A DNA stretch of 64,000 bases from Actinotalea lenta. Its GTDB lineage: Bacteria; Actinomycetota; Actinomycetes; Actinomycetales; Cellulomonadaceae. A model generated the notes under the pieces. The model was not told the DNA's origin. It worked only from the letters and a program-made list of their open reading frames with translations, and made no database searches. Where the stretch lies: the NCBI RefSeq assembly GCF_030586465.1, contig NZ_JAUQYP010000001.1, positions 1,755,834 through 1,819,833 on the forward strand, given 5' to 3'. The translations under genes and the position numbers were made by a program. Below are positions 23,908 through 32,783 of the stretch, piece after piece; the stretch's first letter is position 1; each line of letters opens with the position of its first letter.

Positions 23908-25538
23908 TCGCGGACCGGTTCGCCGCCCTCGACGATGCCGTGCAGCAGGCCGTGGCGGCGGGACCGGAGGTGCTCCCCGGCCCGCTCGTGGAGCAGGTGC
24001 GGGCGCTCGAGCACCGCGCCGGGGAGCGGCTGCGCCTGTCCGAACGCCACACCGTGGTCGCGGTGGCCGGCGCCACCGGCTCGGGGAAGTCCTCGCTGGT
24101 CAACGCCCTGGTGGGGGAGGAGGTCGCCACCGTCGACGTGCTGCGCCCCACGACGGCCCACGCCATGGCCGTCGTGCACGGGGTGGCCGACGCGGGTCCA
24201 CTGCTCGACTGGCTGGAGATCGACGAGCGCGTGGGTCGCCCCGACGCGCGTCCGGGCGGCCTGGTGCTCGTCGACATGCCCGACCACGACTCGGTACGCA
24301 CGTCCCACCGACTCGAGGCGGAGCGGCTGATCGGACTGGTCGACCTCATGGTGTGGGTGCTGGACCCGCAGAAGTACGCCGACGCCGCCGTGCACGAGCG
24401 CTACCTGCGCACTCTCGCCGCGTACCGTGACGTGCTGCTCGTGGTCCTCAACCAGGTCGACCGGCTCGAGCCGGACCAGGCCGAGGTGACCCTGGGCGAC
24501 GTGCGCCGGCTGCTCGCCGAGGACGGCCTGGACGGGGTCCGGGTGCTGCCCGTCTCCGCCCGTACGGGGGCCGGGGTGGCCGACCTGCGCAACACGCTCG
24601 CGGACGTCGCATTCCGGCACGAGGCGCACCGCGCCCGCCTCGAGGCGGACGTCATGTCCCTGGCGGACCGGGTCGTGGCCTGCTGCGGAACCGACGACGT
24701 GGCGGTTCCGCGGGCGGACCGCGCGCTCGTCGACGCCCTCGCGCTCGCCGCCAAGGTTCCCACCGTCGTCGAGGCGGCGGCCGGGTCCTACCGGCTCTCG
24801 GCCCGGCTGGCCACGGGCTGGCCGCCGACCCGCTGGCTCGCGCGGCTGCGCGCCGACCCGCTGCATGCCATGCACCTCGCGCCCGCCCGGCACCCCCGCG
24901 GCACTGAACAGGGCACCGGCCGCGGCGTCGATCGGGAGACCGATGAAGCGGTGGCGCGCACCTCGCTGCCGCCTGCCGGCCCGGCCGAGCGCGCGCACGC
25001 GGCCGGTGCGGTCCGCGACTGGCGCGACCGCGCCGTCGCGGCGCTGCCCGACTCGTGGGCCCTGGCGGCGCGGGGCGCGGACCTCGACCTGGCAGACGAG
25101 CTGGACCACGCGGTCGCGTCGACCCCCGTGGTGGCCGGCCGGACCCCGCTGTGGTGGCGGGCCGTGGGCGCCCTCCAGTGGCTCGTCCTGGTGCTCGCGA
25201 TCGTCGGCGTGGGCTGGCTCGCCGCGCTGGCGGGGATGGGCGCGTTACGGCTGCCCGTCCCGGACCCGCCCCGGTGGGGTGCGCTGCCGGTGCCCACGGC
25301 ACTCGCGCTGGGCGGGGCGCTCCTGGGACTGCTGCTCGCGGGCGTGGCGCGGCTCGCCGCCGGGGTCGGCGCGCGGCGCGCGGGCGGCCGGGCGGCAGCG
25401 CGCCTGCACGACGCGGTGGCACGGGTCGCCGACGCGCGGGTGGTGGCACCGGTCGCCGACGTCGTCGCCCGGCACCAGGCTTGCCGCGCAGCCGCCACGC
25501 GGGCCGCTGCACGGGCACGACGACGGGAGGGCCGATGA
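23898..25538 (+). CDS. Dynamin-like GTPase, pair 2 subunit B (YfjP-like)
   Basis: A 546-aa paralogue of the protein at 16075. I chose GTG at 23898 because GGAGG ends five bases upstream; GTG at 23883 and 23886 are in-frame alternatives. P-loop GATGSGKSS near residue 58, DMPDHDS, DPQKYADAAVHERYL, NQVD. A linker of about 120 residues with RGTEQGTGRGVDRETDE separates the GTPase domain from two membrane helices (residues about 420-446 and 458-485). It overlaps subunit A by ten bases and the next gene by four, so the pair is translated coupled. Confidence 0.85.
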   Translation: MVLIADRFAALDDAVQQAVAAGPEVLPGPLVEQVRALEHRAGERLRLSERHTVVAVAGATGSGKSSLVNALVGEEVATVDVLRPTTAHAMAVVHGVADAGPLLDWLEIDERVGRPDARPGGLVLVDMPDHDSVRTSHRLEAERLIGLVDLMVWVLDPQKYADAAVHERYLRTLAAYRDVLLVVLNQVDRLEPDQAEVTLGDVRRLLAEDGLDGVRVLPVSARTGAGVADLRNTLADVAFRHEAHRARLEADVMSLADRVVACCGTDDVAVPRADRALVDALALAAKVPTVVEAAAGSYRLSARLATGWPPTRWLARLRADPLHAMHLAPARHPRGTEQGTGRGVDRETDEAVARTSLPPAGPAERAHAAGAVRDWRDRAVAALPDSWALAARGADLDLADELDHAVASTPVVAGRTPLWWRAVGALQWLVLVLAIVGVGWLAALAGMGALRLPVPDPPRWGALPVPTALALGGALLGLLLAGVARLAAGVGARRAGGRAAARLHDAVARVADARVVAPVADVVARHQACRAAATRAAARARRREGR

Positions 25539-26002
25539 GACTGCGGCTACCGGTACCCCTGCGCTGGGCGGATCTCGACGCCTACGGGCACGTCAACAAC
25601 GTGGAGATGCTCCGGGTCCTGGAGGAGGCGCGCATCGCAGCGTTCTGGCGACACGAGGCCGACGCGCCCACCTGGCCCACGGCGGTGCTCGACGCCGGCC
25701 CGACCGCTGCGACGCACACGTTCGTCGCTGCCATGGAGATCGAGTACCTCGCGCCGCTCGGGTACCACCGCGACCCGGTGACCGTCGAGATGTGGATCGG
25801 GAACCTCGGCGGCGCGAGCATCGACGTCTGCTACGAGGTCACCCGCGGCGACGCCGCCGCCCGCACCGTGTTCGCACGCGCGCGCACCACCATCGTCCTG
25901 GTCGACGCCGCAACCGGACGCCCCCGCCGGATCACCGCGCAGGAGCGAGCAGCCTGGGAGCCGTATCTGGGCGAACCCGTCGCGCTGCGTCGGCGGCGGT
26001 GA
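25535..26002 (+). CDS. Hotdog-fold acyl-CoA thioesterase
   Basis: A 155-aa 4HBT-type thioesterase. RWADLDAYGHVNNVEMLRVLEEAR is the family hallmark, quoted here as DLDAYGHVNNVE, whose Asp is catalytic in 4-hydroxybenzoyl-CoA-type enzymes. Middle strands (VAAMEIEYLAPLGYHRDPV) complete the fold. The ATG sits in an ATGA overlap with the GTPase stop, and the gene's own stop overlaps the next GTG. Physiological substrate is unknown; it may be a YbgC-like short-chain acyl-CoA thioesterase. Confidence 0.85.
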   Translation: MRLRLPVPLRWADLDAYGHVNNVEMLRVLEEARIAAFWRHEADAPTWPTAVLDAGPTAATHTFVAAMEIEYLAPLGYHRDPVTVEMWIGNLGGASIDVCYEVTRGDAAARTVFARARTTIVLVDAATGRPRRITAQERAAWEPYLGEPVALRRRR

Positions 26003-27036
26003 ACGGCACGTCCGGCGCGAGGGCCCTGCGGGTCGGCGTGATGGGCGCCGGCTCTATCGGGTGCTACGTCGGCGGACGGCTCGCCGCGGCCGGTCAGGCG
26101 GACGTGACCCTGGTCGGTCGTGACCGGGTGGTCGAGGAGCTGGGGCGGCACGGCCTGACGATCAGCGACCGTACGGACCGCAGGACGGTGCCCGCGCGGG
26201 ACCTGACCCTGAGCACCGACGTCGCGTCGCTCGCGGACGCCGACGTCGTCCTGGTGTGCGTCAAGAGCGGCCAGACCGCCGACGTCGGCGCCGCGCTGGA
26301 CCCCGTGCTGCGTCCGGACGCGGTGGTGCTCAGCCTCCAGAACGGGGTGCACAACGTCGACCGGCTGCACGCCGCCCTCGGGACCAGGCAGGTGCTCGGC
26401 GCGGTGGTCGACTTCAACGTGGTGTCCCGGCCCGCCGGTGCCGTGCACTGCGGGTTGCCCGGCCCGCTGACGGTCGCGCGGTCCGGGACCACGACGGGGG
26501 CAGCCGTGGTGGCCGCCCTCGCCGCCGCCGGTCTCGAGGTGACCACGACCGCCGACATCGCCGCCGTCCAGTGGGCGAAGCTGCTGGTCAACCTGAACAA
26601 CGCGATCAGCGCGCTGTCCGACGTCCCGACGGTCGAGCTCATGACGCGGGAAGGCTACCGACGCGTCGTCGCCGGCCTGCTGGCCGAGGGGGTGGCCGTG
26701 CTGCGGGCGGCCGGGATCCGACCCGGACGGGTGCGCCGGGTGCCGGCCCGACTCATGCTGCGCGTGCTTCGCCTGCCCGATCCCCTGGCCCGGCGGCTGC
26801 TCGCCGCGCGGTTGCCGACGGACGCGCAGGCCCGGTCCTCGATGTGGGAGGACCTCGTGCGCGGCCGGCCCACTGAGGTCGACGACCTCAACGGGGAGAT
26901 CGTCCGGCTGGCCGAGCGCACCGGCACACCGGCGCCGCTCAACCGCCGGATCGTGGACCTGGTGCACGCCGCCGAGGCCGCAGGGCCCGGCTCGCCGGGG
27001 ATGGCGCCCGGTGCCCTGTGGTCGGCGTTGCACTGA
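25999..27036 (+). CDS. panE: Ketopantoate reductase (2-dehydropantoate 2-reductase)
   Basis: A 345-aa NADPH-dependent enzyme that reduces ketopantoate to pantoate for pantothenate and CoA synthesis. Rossmann motif GAGSIGCYVGGRLAAAG at about residues 15-31, conserved VCVKSGQT and SLQNGVHN, and the C-terminal Lys/Asn region WAKLLVNLNNAISAL. GTG at 25999 lies in a GTGA overlap; an ATG at 26041 is an alternative. The 3' 98 bases overlap the convergent SDR gene. Confidence 0.88.
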   Translation: MNGTSGARALRVGVMGAGSIGCYVGGRLAAAGQADVTLVGRDRVVEELGRHGLTISDRTDRRTVPARDLTLSTDVASLADADVVLVCVKSGQTADVGAALDPVLRPDAVVLSLQNGVHNVDRLHAALGTRQVLGAVVDFNVVSRPAGAVHCGLPGPLTVARSGTTTGAAVVAALAAAGLEVTTTADIAAVQWAKLLVNLNNAISALSDVPTVELMTREGYRRVVAGLLAEGVAVLRAAGIRPGRVRRVPARLMLRVLRLPDPLARRLLAARLPTDAQARSSMWEDLVRGRPTEVDDLNGEIVRLAERTGTPAPLNRRIVDLVHAAEAAGPGSPGMAPGALWSALH

Positions 27037-28525
27037 CCGCGCGGCGCTCCGCCTCGGCCGCCATGCCGCGGTGCATCGGGCCGAACACGACGCCGTGGAA
27101 CGGGGCGACCGACCACCAGTACAGGTGCCCGGGCAGCCCGTGCGGGTGGTAGATCGCCGCCTGGCGCAGCCGGGAGCCGTCGCCCTCGGACGTCACCTCG
27201 AGCTCGAGCCACGCCAGCCCCGGCAGCCGCATCTCCGCCCGCAGGCGCAGCAGGTGACCGGTCTCGACCTCCTCCACCCGCCAGAAGTCCACCGGGTCGT
27301 CGACCCACAGCGTGGTCGGGTCGCGGCGCCCCCGCCGCAGCCCGGGGCCGCCCACCACCCGGTCGATGAGGCCCCGCAGCCGCCACGCGAGCGGCCACGA
27401 GTACCAGCCGTGCTCGCCGCCGATCTCCTGGACCACGCCCCAGGTCACCTCGGCCGGGGCGTGCACGTACCTCTCCCGGTCGTCCCGGTACAGCGAGCCG
27501 CCCGCCCATCCGGGGTCGGACGGCAGGGGATCGCTCGGCGCCCCGGGCACCGCGGCCGACGACCACCGGGTCGCCACGTCCGCCCCGGCGATCCTGTTCA
27601 GCGCGAGCCGCACGGCCCGGTCGAAACCGGCGAGCCCGTCCGCGGGGTCGGGCACCCACTGCGCGATGTCGTGCTCGGTGCACACCACCTCGTGGATGAG
27701 GGAGTCCACCAGGGGGCGGGCTATCGCGGCCGGCACCGGCGTGACCAGGGAGACCCACAGGCTGGACAGCCGCGGCGTCAGCACTCCCACGGGGACGATC
27801 ACGCGGGGCCGCAGCCCCGCGACCGCGGCGTAGCGCTGCATCATCTGCCGGTAGGTCAGGACGTCCGGGCCGCCGATGTCGAACGACCGGTTCACGTCGG
27901 CCGGCATGGTTGCGGACCCGACCAGGTAGTGCAGCACGTCGCGGATCGCGATCGGCTGGACGCGGTTGTCCACCCAGCGCGGCACCGTCATCGCGGGTAG
28001 CCGCTCGGTGAGGTAGCGCATCATCTCGAAGGACGCCGACCCTGACCCGAGGATCACCGCGGCGCGCAGCACGGTGGTCGGCACACCGCTGGCCAGGAAG
28101 ATCTCGCCGACCTCCTTGCGGGACTCCATGTGCGGGGAGAGGTCCTCGACGTCGGGGTGCAGGCCGCCCAGGTACACGATCCGGCGCACACCCGCCTCCC
28201 GCGCCGCCTGGGCGAAGGTGCGCGCCACCCGGCGGTCGCGGGCCTCGAAGCGCCGCCCCCCGGCGAGCGAGTGGATGAGGTAGTAGGCGACGTCCACGCC
28301 GCTCAGCGCGGCGCGCATCGCGTCCAGGTCCCCCGCGTCGGCCTCGACGGTCTCCACGCCGTCGTACCACGGCCGGTCACGCAGCCGTCCGGGGAGGCGC
28401 GCGACGGCGCGCACCGCGTGACCCGCGGCCAGCAGCTCGGGGACCAGCCGGCCGCCCACGTAGCCGGTCACTCCCGTGACGGCGCACACCAGAGGCCGGC
28501 TACCGCCCAGGGGTCCGTCCGCCAT
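26939..28525 (-). CDS. SDR-like NAD(P)-binding protein with DUF2867 domain
   Basis: A 528-aa two-domain protein. Residues 1-250 form an NmrA/atypical SDR Rossmann domain (GVTGYVGGRLVPELLAAG; DVAYYLIHSL). Residues about 330-500 match DUF2867 (EVTWGVVQEIGGEHGWYSW; DDPVDFWRVEEVE; LYWWSVAPFHGVVFGPMHRG). Such fusions are widespread in actinobacteria; activity is unknown, perhaps a reductase acting on lipid-soluble substrates. The last 35 codons, Arg/Pro-rich, overlap panE on the opposite strand; an earlier stop may have been lost. Confidence 0.85.
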   Translation of the reverse strand: MADGPLGGSRPLVCAVTGVTGYVGGRLVPELLAAGHAVRAVARLPGRLRDRPWYDGVETVEADAGDLDAMRAALSGVDVAYYLIHSLAGGRRFEARDRRVARTFAQAAREAGVRRIVYLGGLHPDVEDLSPHMESRKEVGEIFLASGVPTTVLRAAVILGSGSASFEMMRYLTERLPAMTVPRWVDNRVQPIAIRDVLHYLVGSATMPADVNRSFDIGGPDVLTYRQMMQRYAAVAGLRPRVIVPVGVLTPRLSSLWVSLVTPVPAAIARPLVDSLIHEVVCTEHDIAQWVPDPADGLAGFDRAVRLALNRIAGADVATRWSSAAVPGAPSDPLPSDPGWAGGSLYRDDRERYVHAPAEVTWGVVQEIGGEHGWYSWPLAWRLRGLIDRVVGGPGLRRGRRDPTTLWVDDPVDFWRVEEVETGHLLRLRAEMRLPGLAWLELEVTSEGDGSRLRQAAIYHPHGLPGHLYWWSVAPFHGVVFGPMHRGMAAEAERRAVSATPTTGHRAPSPASRALRPRRRAPGPRSGG

Positions 28526-28570
28526 CGCGCCAGTGTGCGGGCAACCGCCCCGCTACGCGCGCCGAGGACC

Positions 28571-29431
28571 TCAGGGCAGCCGGACCATGCCCTCTTGCGC
28601 GATGGTTGCCACCAGGGCGCCCCCGCGATCGAACACCTGCGCGGTGCCCAGGCCGCGCCCACCCTGCGCGCTGGGCGAGGCCTGGGCGTACAGCAGCCAC
28701 TCGTCCGCGCGTGCCTTCCGGTGCCACCACATGGCGTGGTCCAGGCTCGCCACCGACAGGCCAGGCGTCGCCCAGCCGGTGCCGTGGCGGCGCAGCACCG
28801 GCTCGAGCACCACCTGGTCGCACGCGTACGCGAGCAGCGCGCGGTGCAGCACCTCGTCGTCCGGCAGCGGGCCGCGCGCCTTCATCCACACGTGCTGGAC
28901 GTCGGTGCGCCGCGTGGCCGGCCGCAGGTAGATCTGGGGTTCGACGTGCCGGATGTCGAAGGCGCCGTAGCGGCCCCAGAACGTGCCGAGCGGATGGTCG
29001 AGCGCGGTGAGCACGTCGCCGGAGACGGCGATCTCCTCCGGATCGGGCACGTCCGGTGGCGCGTCCTGGTGGTCCAGCCCGGGCTGCTCGAGCTGGAACG
29101 AGCTGATCATCGACAGGATCGGCTGACCGCCCTGCAGCGCGTGGGTGCGGCGGGCCGTGAACGAACGGCCGTCACGCATCCGCTCCACGGCGAACGTGAT
29201 GGGCACGTCGATGTCTCCGGGCCGCAGGAAGTAGCCGTGCACGGAGTGCGGCAGGCGTGGGCCGGGCCGGTCGTCGGGCACGGTGGCGGCGGCGGCGAGG
29301 AGTGCCTGGGCGAGCACCTGGCCGCCGTACACCCGGCCGTGCGGCATCGGGAGGCTCGACCCCTGGAACTCGTCGCGCCCGACCTGCTCGATGCTCAGGG
29401 TGTCGAGCACACGCTGGACCCGGCTGCTCAC
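28571..29431 (-). CDS. tesB: Acyl-CoA thioesterase II
   Basis: A 286-aa double-hotdog thioesterase hydrolysing medium- and long-chain acyl-Co[28 protein letters not shown] and the second-half [21 protein letters not shown] match TesB. GTG at 29431 overlaps the globin stop by four bases and follows GGAGGG. TesB enzymes act in the cytosol and release free fatty acids. The pairing with a globin recurs in related actinobacteria as far as I recall. Confidence 0.9.
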   Translation of the reverse strand: MSSRVQRVLDTLSIEQVGRDEFQGSSLPMPHGRVYGGQVLAQALLAAAATVPDDRPGPRLPHSVHGYFLRPGDIDVPITFAVERMRDGRSFTARRTHALQGGQPILSMISSFQLEQPGLDHQDAPPDVPDPEEIAVSGDVLTALDHPLGTFWGRYGAFDIRHVEPQIYLRPATRRTDVQHVWMKARGPLPDDEVLHRALLAYACDQVVLEPVLRRHGTGWATPGLSVASLDHAMWWHRKARADEWLLYAQASPSAQGGRGLGTAQVFDRGGALVATIAQEGMVRLP

Positions 29432-29832
29432 CGACCCTCCTCGAACGTGTTGACCATCGAGTGGGCGGCCCGCTCCAGGTAGTCCCACAGCGTGGCCTGG
29501 TGCATGGGCGCGAGCCCCAGGGAGTCGACCGCCGCCCGCATGTGCAGGAGCCACCGGTCCCGGGCCTGGGGCCCCACGGGGAACGGCGCGTGCCGCATCC
29601 GCAGCCGTGGGTGCCCACGCGTCCGGGAGTACGTCGTGGGGCCGCCCCAGTACTGCTCGAGGAACAGGCGCAAGCGCTCGGCGGCGGGCCCGAGGTCCTC
29701 CTCGGGGTACATCGGGCGCAGCAGCTCGTCGTCCGCGACGCCGGCGTAGAACCGCTCGACGAGTCGGGCGAACGTCTCCGAGCCGCCGACGGCCTGGTAG
29801 AAGGTCGGCGAGGTGTCCGTCACGCCCGCCAT
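29428..29832 (-). CDS. glbO: Truncated hemoglobin, group II (GlbO type)
   Basis: A 134-aa haem protein of the trHb-II family that binds O2 and may protect against reactive nitrogen species or peroxides. Markers: [57 protein letters not shown], cited here as [12 protein letters not shown] with the proximal His, and DRWLLHM with the TrpG8 of group II. Upstream (29833-29943) is the divergent promoter region shared with the PTS genes. Length is standard. Confidence 0.92.
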   Translation of the reverse strand: MAGVTDTSPTFYQAVGGSETFARLVERFYAGVADDELLRPMYPEEDLGPAAERLRLFLEQYWGGPTTYSRTRGHPRLRMRHAPFPVGPQARDRWLLHMRAAVDSLGLAPMHQATLWDYLERAAHSMVNTFEEGR

Positions 29833-29943
29833 CCTCCCAGGTCCGGCGGCGGCGCAACGCGAGGGTGACGATGGTCGTGCCGGCGCGCCCGCCCCGGCGG
29901 TCCAGGGCTACGCTGGTCCCGCGCCGGCGGACAAGGAGGACCG

Positions 29944-30177
29944 ATGAGCAAGGCCGAGGAGATCCTCGCGGCACTGGGCGGCTCGGGGAACGTCGTGGAC
30001 CTCGAGCCGTGCATCACCCGCCTGCGGGTCGAGCTGACCGACCCGGGTCTGGTCGACGAGGACGCGCTGCGCACCAGCGGTGCCTTCGGGGTGGTCCGCT
30101 CCGGTTCCGTGGTCCAGGTGGTGGTCGGCCCCGAGGCGGACACCCTCGCGTCCGAGATCGACGACCTGCGCGCATGA
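29944..30177 (+). CDS. PTS EIIB subunit, glucose/GlcNAc family
   Basis: A 77-aa free-standing EIIB domain. The phosphocysteine is in VDLEPCITRLRVEL at Cys23. It accepts phosphate from EIIA and would pass it to sugar bound to EIIC; no EIIC is encoded nearby. ATG at 29944 has AAGGAGG seven bases upstream. The stop overlaps the next ATG, so EIIB and EIIA are co-translated. Confidence 0.88.
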   Translation: MSKAEEILAALGGSGNVVDLEPCITRLRVELTDPGLVDEDALRTSGAFGVVRSGSVVQVVVGPEADTLASEIDDLRA

Positions 30178-30641
30178 GCGAACGGCTCACCGTCGCCGCT
30201 CCCATCGCGGGGTCGCTCGTCGAGCTTGCCGACGTCCCGGACGACGTGTTCGCCCAGGAGATGCTCGGCCCCGGCATCGCCGTGCAACCCGACTCCACGG
30301 GGGTGGTGGAGGTGGTCGCCCCGGTCGACGGTGTGCTCTCCGCCCTGCACCCGCACGCGTTCGTCATCCAGGTGCCCGACGGGCGCGCCGTGCTGGTGCA
30401 CCTGGGTCTGGACACCGTGCGCCTGCTCGGTCAGACCTTCACGCTGGACTGCGGCCAGGGCGACACCGTCCGGGCCGGCCAGGTACTGGTCACGTGGGAC
30501 GTCGCGGCAGCCGTCGCGCACGGCAAGCCCGCGCTGTGCCCCGTGGTGGCGCTGCAGACCGAGCGGTCCGCCCTGCACGCCGCCGGGCCGGCCGGGACCG
30601 CGGTGCACCAGCTGGACCCCCTGTTCACCTGGGACGCCTGA
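30174..30641 (+). CDS. PTS EIIA-Glc-type protein
   Basis: A 155-aa Crr-like EIIA. Both His of the active site are present: His61 in HPHAFVIQV and the phosphoryl-accepting His76 in VLVHLGLDTV. N-terminal APIAGSLVEL and GPGIAVQP are family signatures. Translationally coupled to EIIB. Without an EIIC neighbour it may serve a distant GlcNAc or glucose permease or act as a regulator, as EIIA-Glc does. Confidence 0.9.
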   Translation: MSERLTVAAPIAGSLVELADVPDDVFAQEMLGPGIAVQPDSTGVVEVVAPVDGVLSALHPHAFVIQVPDGRAVLVHLGLDTVRLLGQTFTLDCGQGDTVRAGQVLVTWDVAAAVAHGKPALCPVVALQTERSALHAAGPAGTAVHQLDPLFTWDA

Positions 30642-30773
30642 CCGCACCGGACCCGACCACACCCCGACCGCGGACCCATGGCCGCCTGGCACCCCGTCAC
30701 GGGCACCCGATCTCGGCGCTGGGACGGTGGGCGTCGGTATCGTGCGCTGGAGGAGTGGGCGTGAGGGGGTCGG

Positions 30774-31232
30774 GTGAGCACGCAGCGACGGGTCCTGGAG
30801 CTGGTGGCGCCGTTCGCCGGGACGGTCGTGGCGCTCGAGGACCTGCCCGACCCGGTGTACGCGGCGGGTGTGGTGGGCCCGGGCCTCGCGGTCCGGCCGG
30901 ATCCGGACGCGCGCCGCGTCACGGTGTGCGCGCCGTGCGACGGCCTGGTGCACGCGACCCTGCCCCACGCGGTGATGCTGATCGCCGGGCACGGCCGTCA
31001 GGTGCTGGTGCACCTCGGCGTCCAGGTCGTGGACCACGAGGTGAGCGAGCTGGGCCGCGTCGGCGAACGGGTCCGGGCCGGTGAGCGGCTGCTGGTCTGG
31101 GACGTGCGGGGGTCGGGTTCGGCCCTGGCCAGCCCCGTGGTGGCGCTCCAGGCCCCGCGGGCCCAGGTGCTGGCGGTCGTAGAACCCGGGGACCGGGTCG
31201 CGGTGGGTCAGCCCTTGCTGTTCTGGTCCTGA
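30774..31232 (+). CDS. Second, divergent EIIA-Glc-like protein
   Basis: A 152-aa paralogue of the preceding EIIA. Both His are retained (His65 in LPHAVMLI; His80 in VLVHLGVQVV), but the following GxDTV is replaced by GVQVV and the middle contains an extra Cys pair (CAPC). GTG at 30774 follows GGGGG. Phosphorylation by HPr is plausible; the altered surface suggests another partner than the neighbouring EIIB. The 3' end overlaps the convergent mscS gene by 25 bases. Confidence 0.8.
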   Translation: MSTQRRVLELVAPFAGTVVALEDLPDPVYAAGVVGPGLAVRPDPDARRVTVCAPCDGLVHATLPHAVMLIAGHGRQVLVHLGVQVVDHEVSELGRVGERVRAGERLLVWDVRGSGSALASPVVALQAPRAQVLAVVEPGDRVAVGQPLLFWS

Positions 31233-32281
31233 GTCCGGGACGTCGCAGACTCCGCCGAGCCGGCGTCGGCGCCCGCCGAGGCCGGCGTGAGCGCCGCAAG
31301 CCCGGGCCGGACGTGCACCTCGCGGTGCGGCAGCGCGAGCATGACGCCCGAGCCCGCGAACGCGTCGCGGATCTTGCCCCGCAGCACCCGCTGCACCGCC
31401 CACTGCTGGCCCGGCACCGTCTTGACCATGGTGCGCAACCTGACCGACTCCGCGCTGAGGTCCTCGTAGGCCGTGACCGCGGGCTCATCCAGCAGCTGCG
31501 GCGCGACGTCGGGGTCATCGGCGAGCGAGGCCGCCGCGGTCCGCAGCGCCTCCGTGGCCGCCTCGATGTCCTGGTCCGGGGTGACGAGCACCTCGACGAA
31601 GGCCCGCGACCAGCCCTGGGTGAGGTTGCCGACCCGCATCACCTCGCCGTTGCGGACGTACCACAGCGTCCCCTGCAGGTCGCGGATCTGCGTGACGCGC
31701 AGACCGATCGCCTCGACGACCCCGGTCGCGTCGCCCAGGTCGACCACGTCGCCCACCCCGTACTGGTCCTCGACCAGCATGAACAGCCCTGACAGGAAGT
31801 CCTTGACCAGGGTCTGGGCCCCGAAGCCGAGCGCGACGCCCGCCACGCCCGCCGACGCGAGCAGCGGGCCCAGGTCCCAGCCCCAGATGTTCGCGAGCAC
31901 CGTGATCGCCACGATTCCCACCAGCAGCGCCGCGGACGACCGCAGCACCGACCCCATCGTCTCCGCGCGCTGCACGCGGCGGGCGATCACCAGCGGGTCG
32001 TCCGCGGGGGCGTCGATCCCCGAGCGCAGCAGCAGTCGGCGGGCCTGCTTGCGGACGTGGGTGCTGCCCTCGACCACGGAGCGCACCGCGCGGCGGATGA
32101 TCCACCGCAGCAGCACCAGGACCAGGCCGGCGACCGCCAGCGTGATGAGGGTCTGCAGGGGAGCGCCGATCAGCCAGTCGTACCAGCGCGAGGCTTCGTC
32201 CCCCACGACGGTGGACACCCCTGCGGCGGGGACGAGCGGGCCGAGGGCGGCAGCAGGCAGAGCGGTGGTCGCGACGGGCAT
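31208..32281 (-). CDS. MscS-family mechanosensitive channel
   Basis: A 357-aa channel that releases solutes on hypo-osmotic shock. Membrane helices at about residues 38-62, 110-130 and the pore-lining TM3 in ASAGVAGVALGFGAQTLVKDFLSG. The beta domain follows (DQYGVGDVVDLGDATGVVEAIGLRVTQIRDLQG, cited as VGDVVDLGDATGVVE). C-terminus is a soluble alpha/beta domain with an Ala-rich tail. It precedes no operon partner; the VKOR-like gene ends ten bases upstream of its start. Confidence 0.9.
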   Translation of the reverse strand: MPVATTALPAAALGPLVPAAGVSTVVGDEASRWYDWLIGAPLQTLITLAVAGLVLVLLRWIIRRAVRSVVEGSTHVRKQARRLLLRSGIDAPADDPLVIARRVQRAETMGSVLRSSAALLVGIVAITVLANIWGWDLGPLLASAGVAGVALGFGAQTLVKDFLSGLFMLVEDQYGVGDVVDLGDATGVVEAIGLRVTQIRDLQGTLWYVRNGEVMRVGNLTQGWSRAFVEVLVTPDQDIEAATEALRTAAASLADDPDVAPQLLDEPAVTAYEDLSAESVRLRTMVKTVPGQQWAVQRVLRGKIRDAFAGSGVMLALPHREVHVRPGLAALTPASAGADAGSAESATSRTQDQNSKG

Positions 32282-32291
32282 GCGGAGCAGG

Positions 32292-32783
32292 CTAGCGGCG
32301 CAGCCGCCTCAGCTGCGCCAGGGCCGCGCGCGCTTCCTGCAACCGCGACACCGTGAGCAACGTGACACCGATCGCGGCCTGCACCAGGCACAGCAGGCAG
32401 TAGGTGTGCAGCACGAACGCCTGCACCAGCGTCAGGGCGATCCCGGCCGTGGCGGTCGCGAGCAGGGCCGCCTCGAAAGCGAGCACGACCCACGGGTGCG
32501 TGCGCCAGCGGTCGGCGCCGCCGATCGAGCCCAGGACCACCTCCGAGAGGTAGATCAGAGCACCCAGCAGCGCGTCCGGCACCGGGAACAGCTCGGAGAC
32601 CCAGGAGTGCAGGACGTCCTCGGTGGTGCCGAAGACCGGATCCCACGACCCGATCACCCGGAGCTGGACGAGGGTGAGGAACGTCGCGACCGCCAGGCCG
32701 GCGCAGGCCAGACCGACCAGCCAGCGCCTGAGCTGCAGCGAGGAGGGGTTGTGCGTGAAGCCGGGCGGCAGCAGCGGGCTCAT
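32292..32783 (-). CDS. Vitamin K epoxide reductase (VKOR)-family membrane protein
   Basis: A 163-aa protein with four or five membrane helices and the CxxC of VKOR enzymes (HTYCLLCLVQA). WDPVFG and VPDALLGALIYL fit the VKOR fold, but the Cys that normally precedes DPVFG is Trp here, so electron shuttling may be altered. VKOR reoxidises DsbA-like partners using quinone in the cell envelope. I chose ATG at 32783 because it overlaps the SDR stop (ATGA). Confidence 0.8.
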   Translation of the reverse strand: MSPLLPPGFTHNPSSLQLRRWLVGLACAGLAVATFLTLVQLRVIGSWDPVFGTTEDVLHSWVSELFPVPDALLGALIYLSEVVLGSIGGADRWRTHPWVVLAFEAALLATATAGIALTLVQAFVLHTYCLLCLVQAAIGVTLLTVSRLQEARAALAQLRRLRR

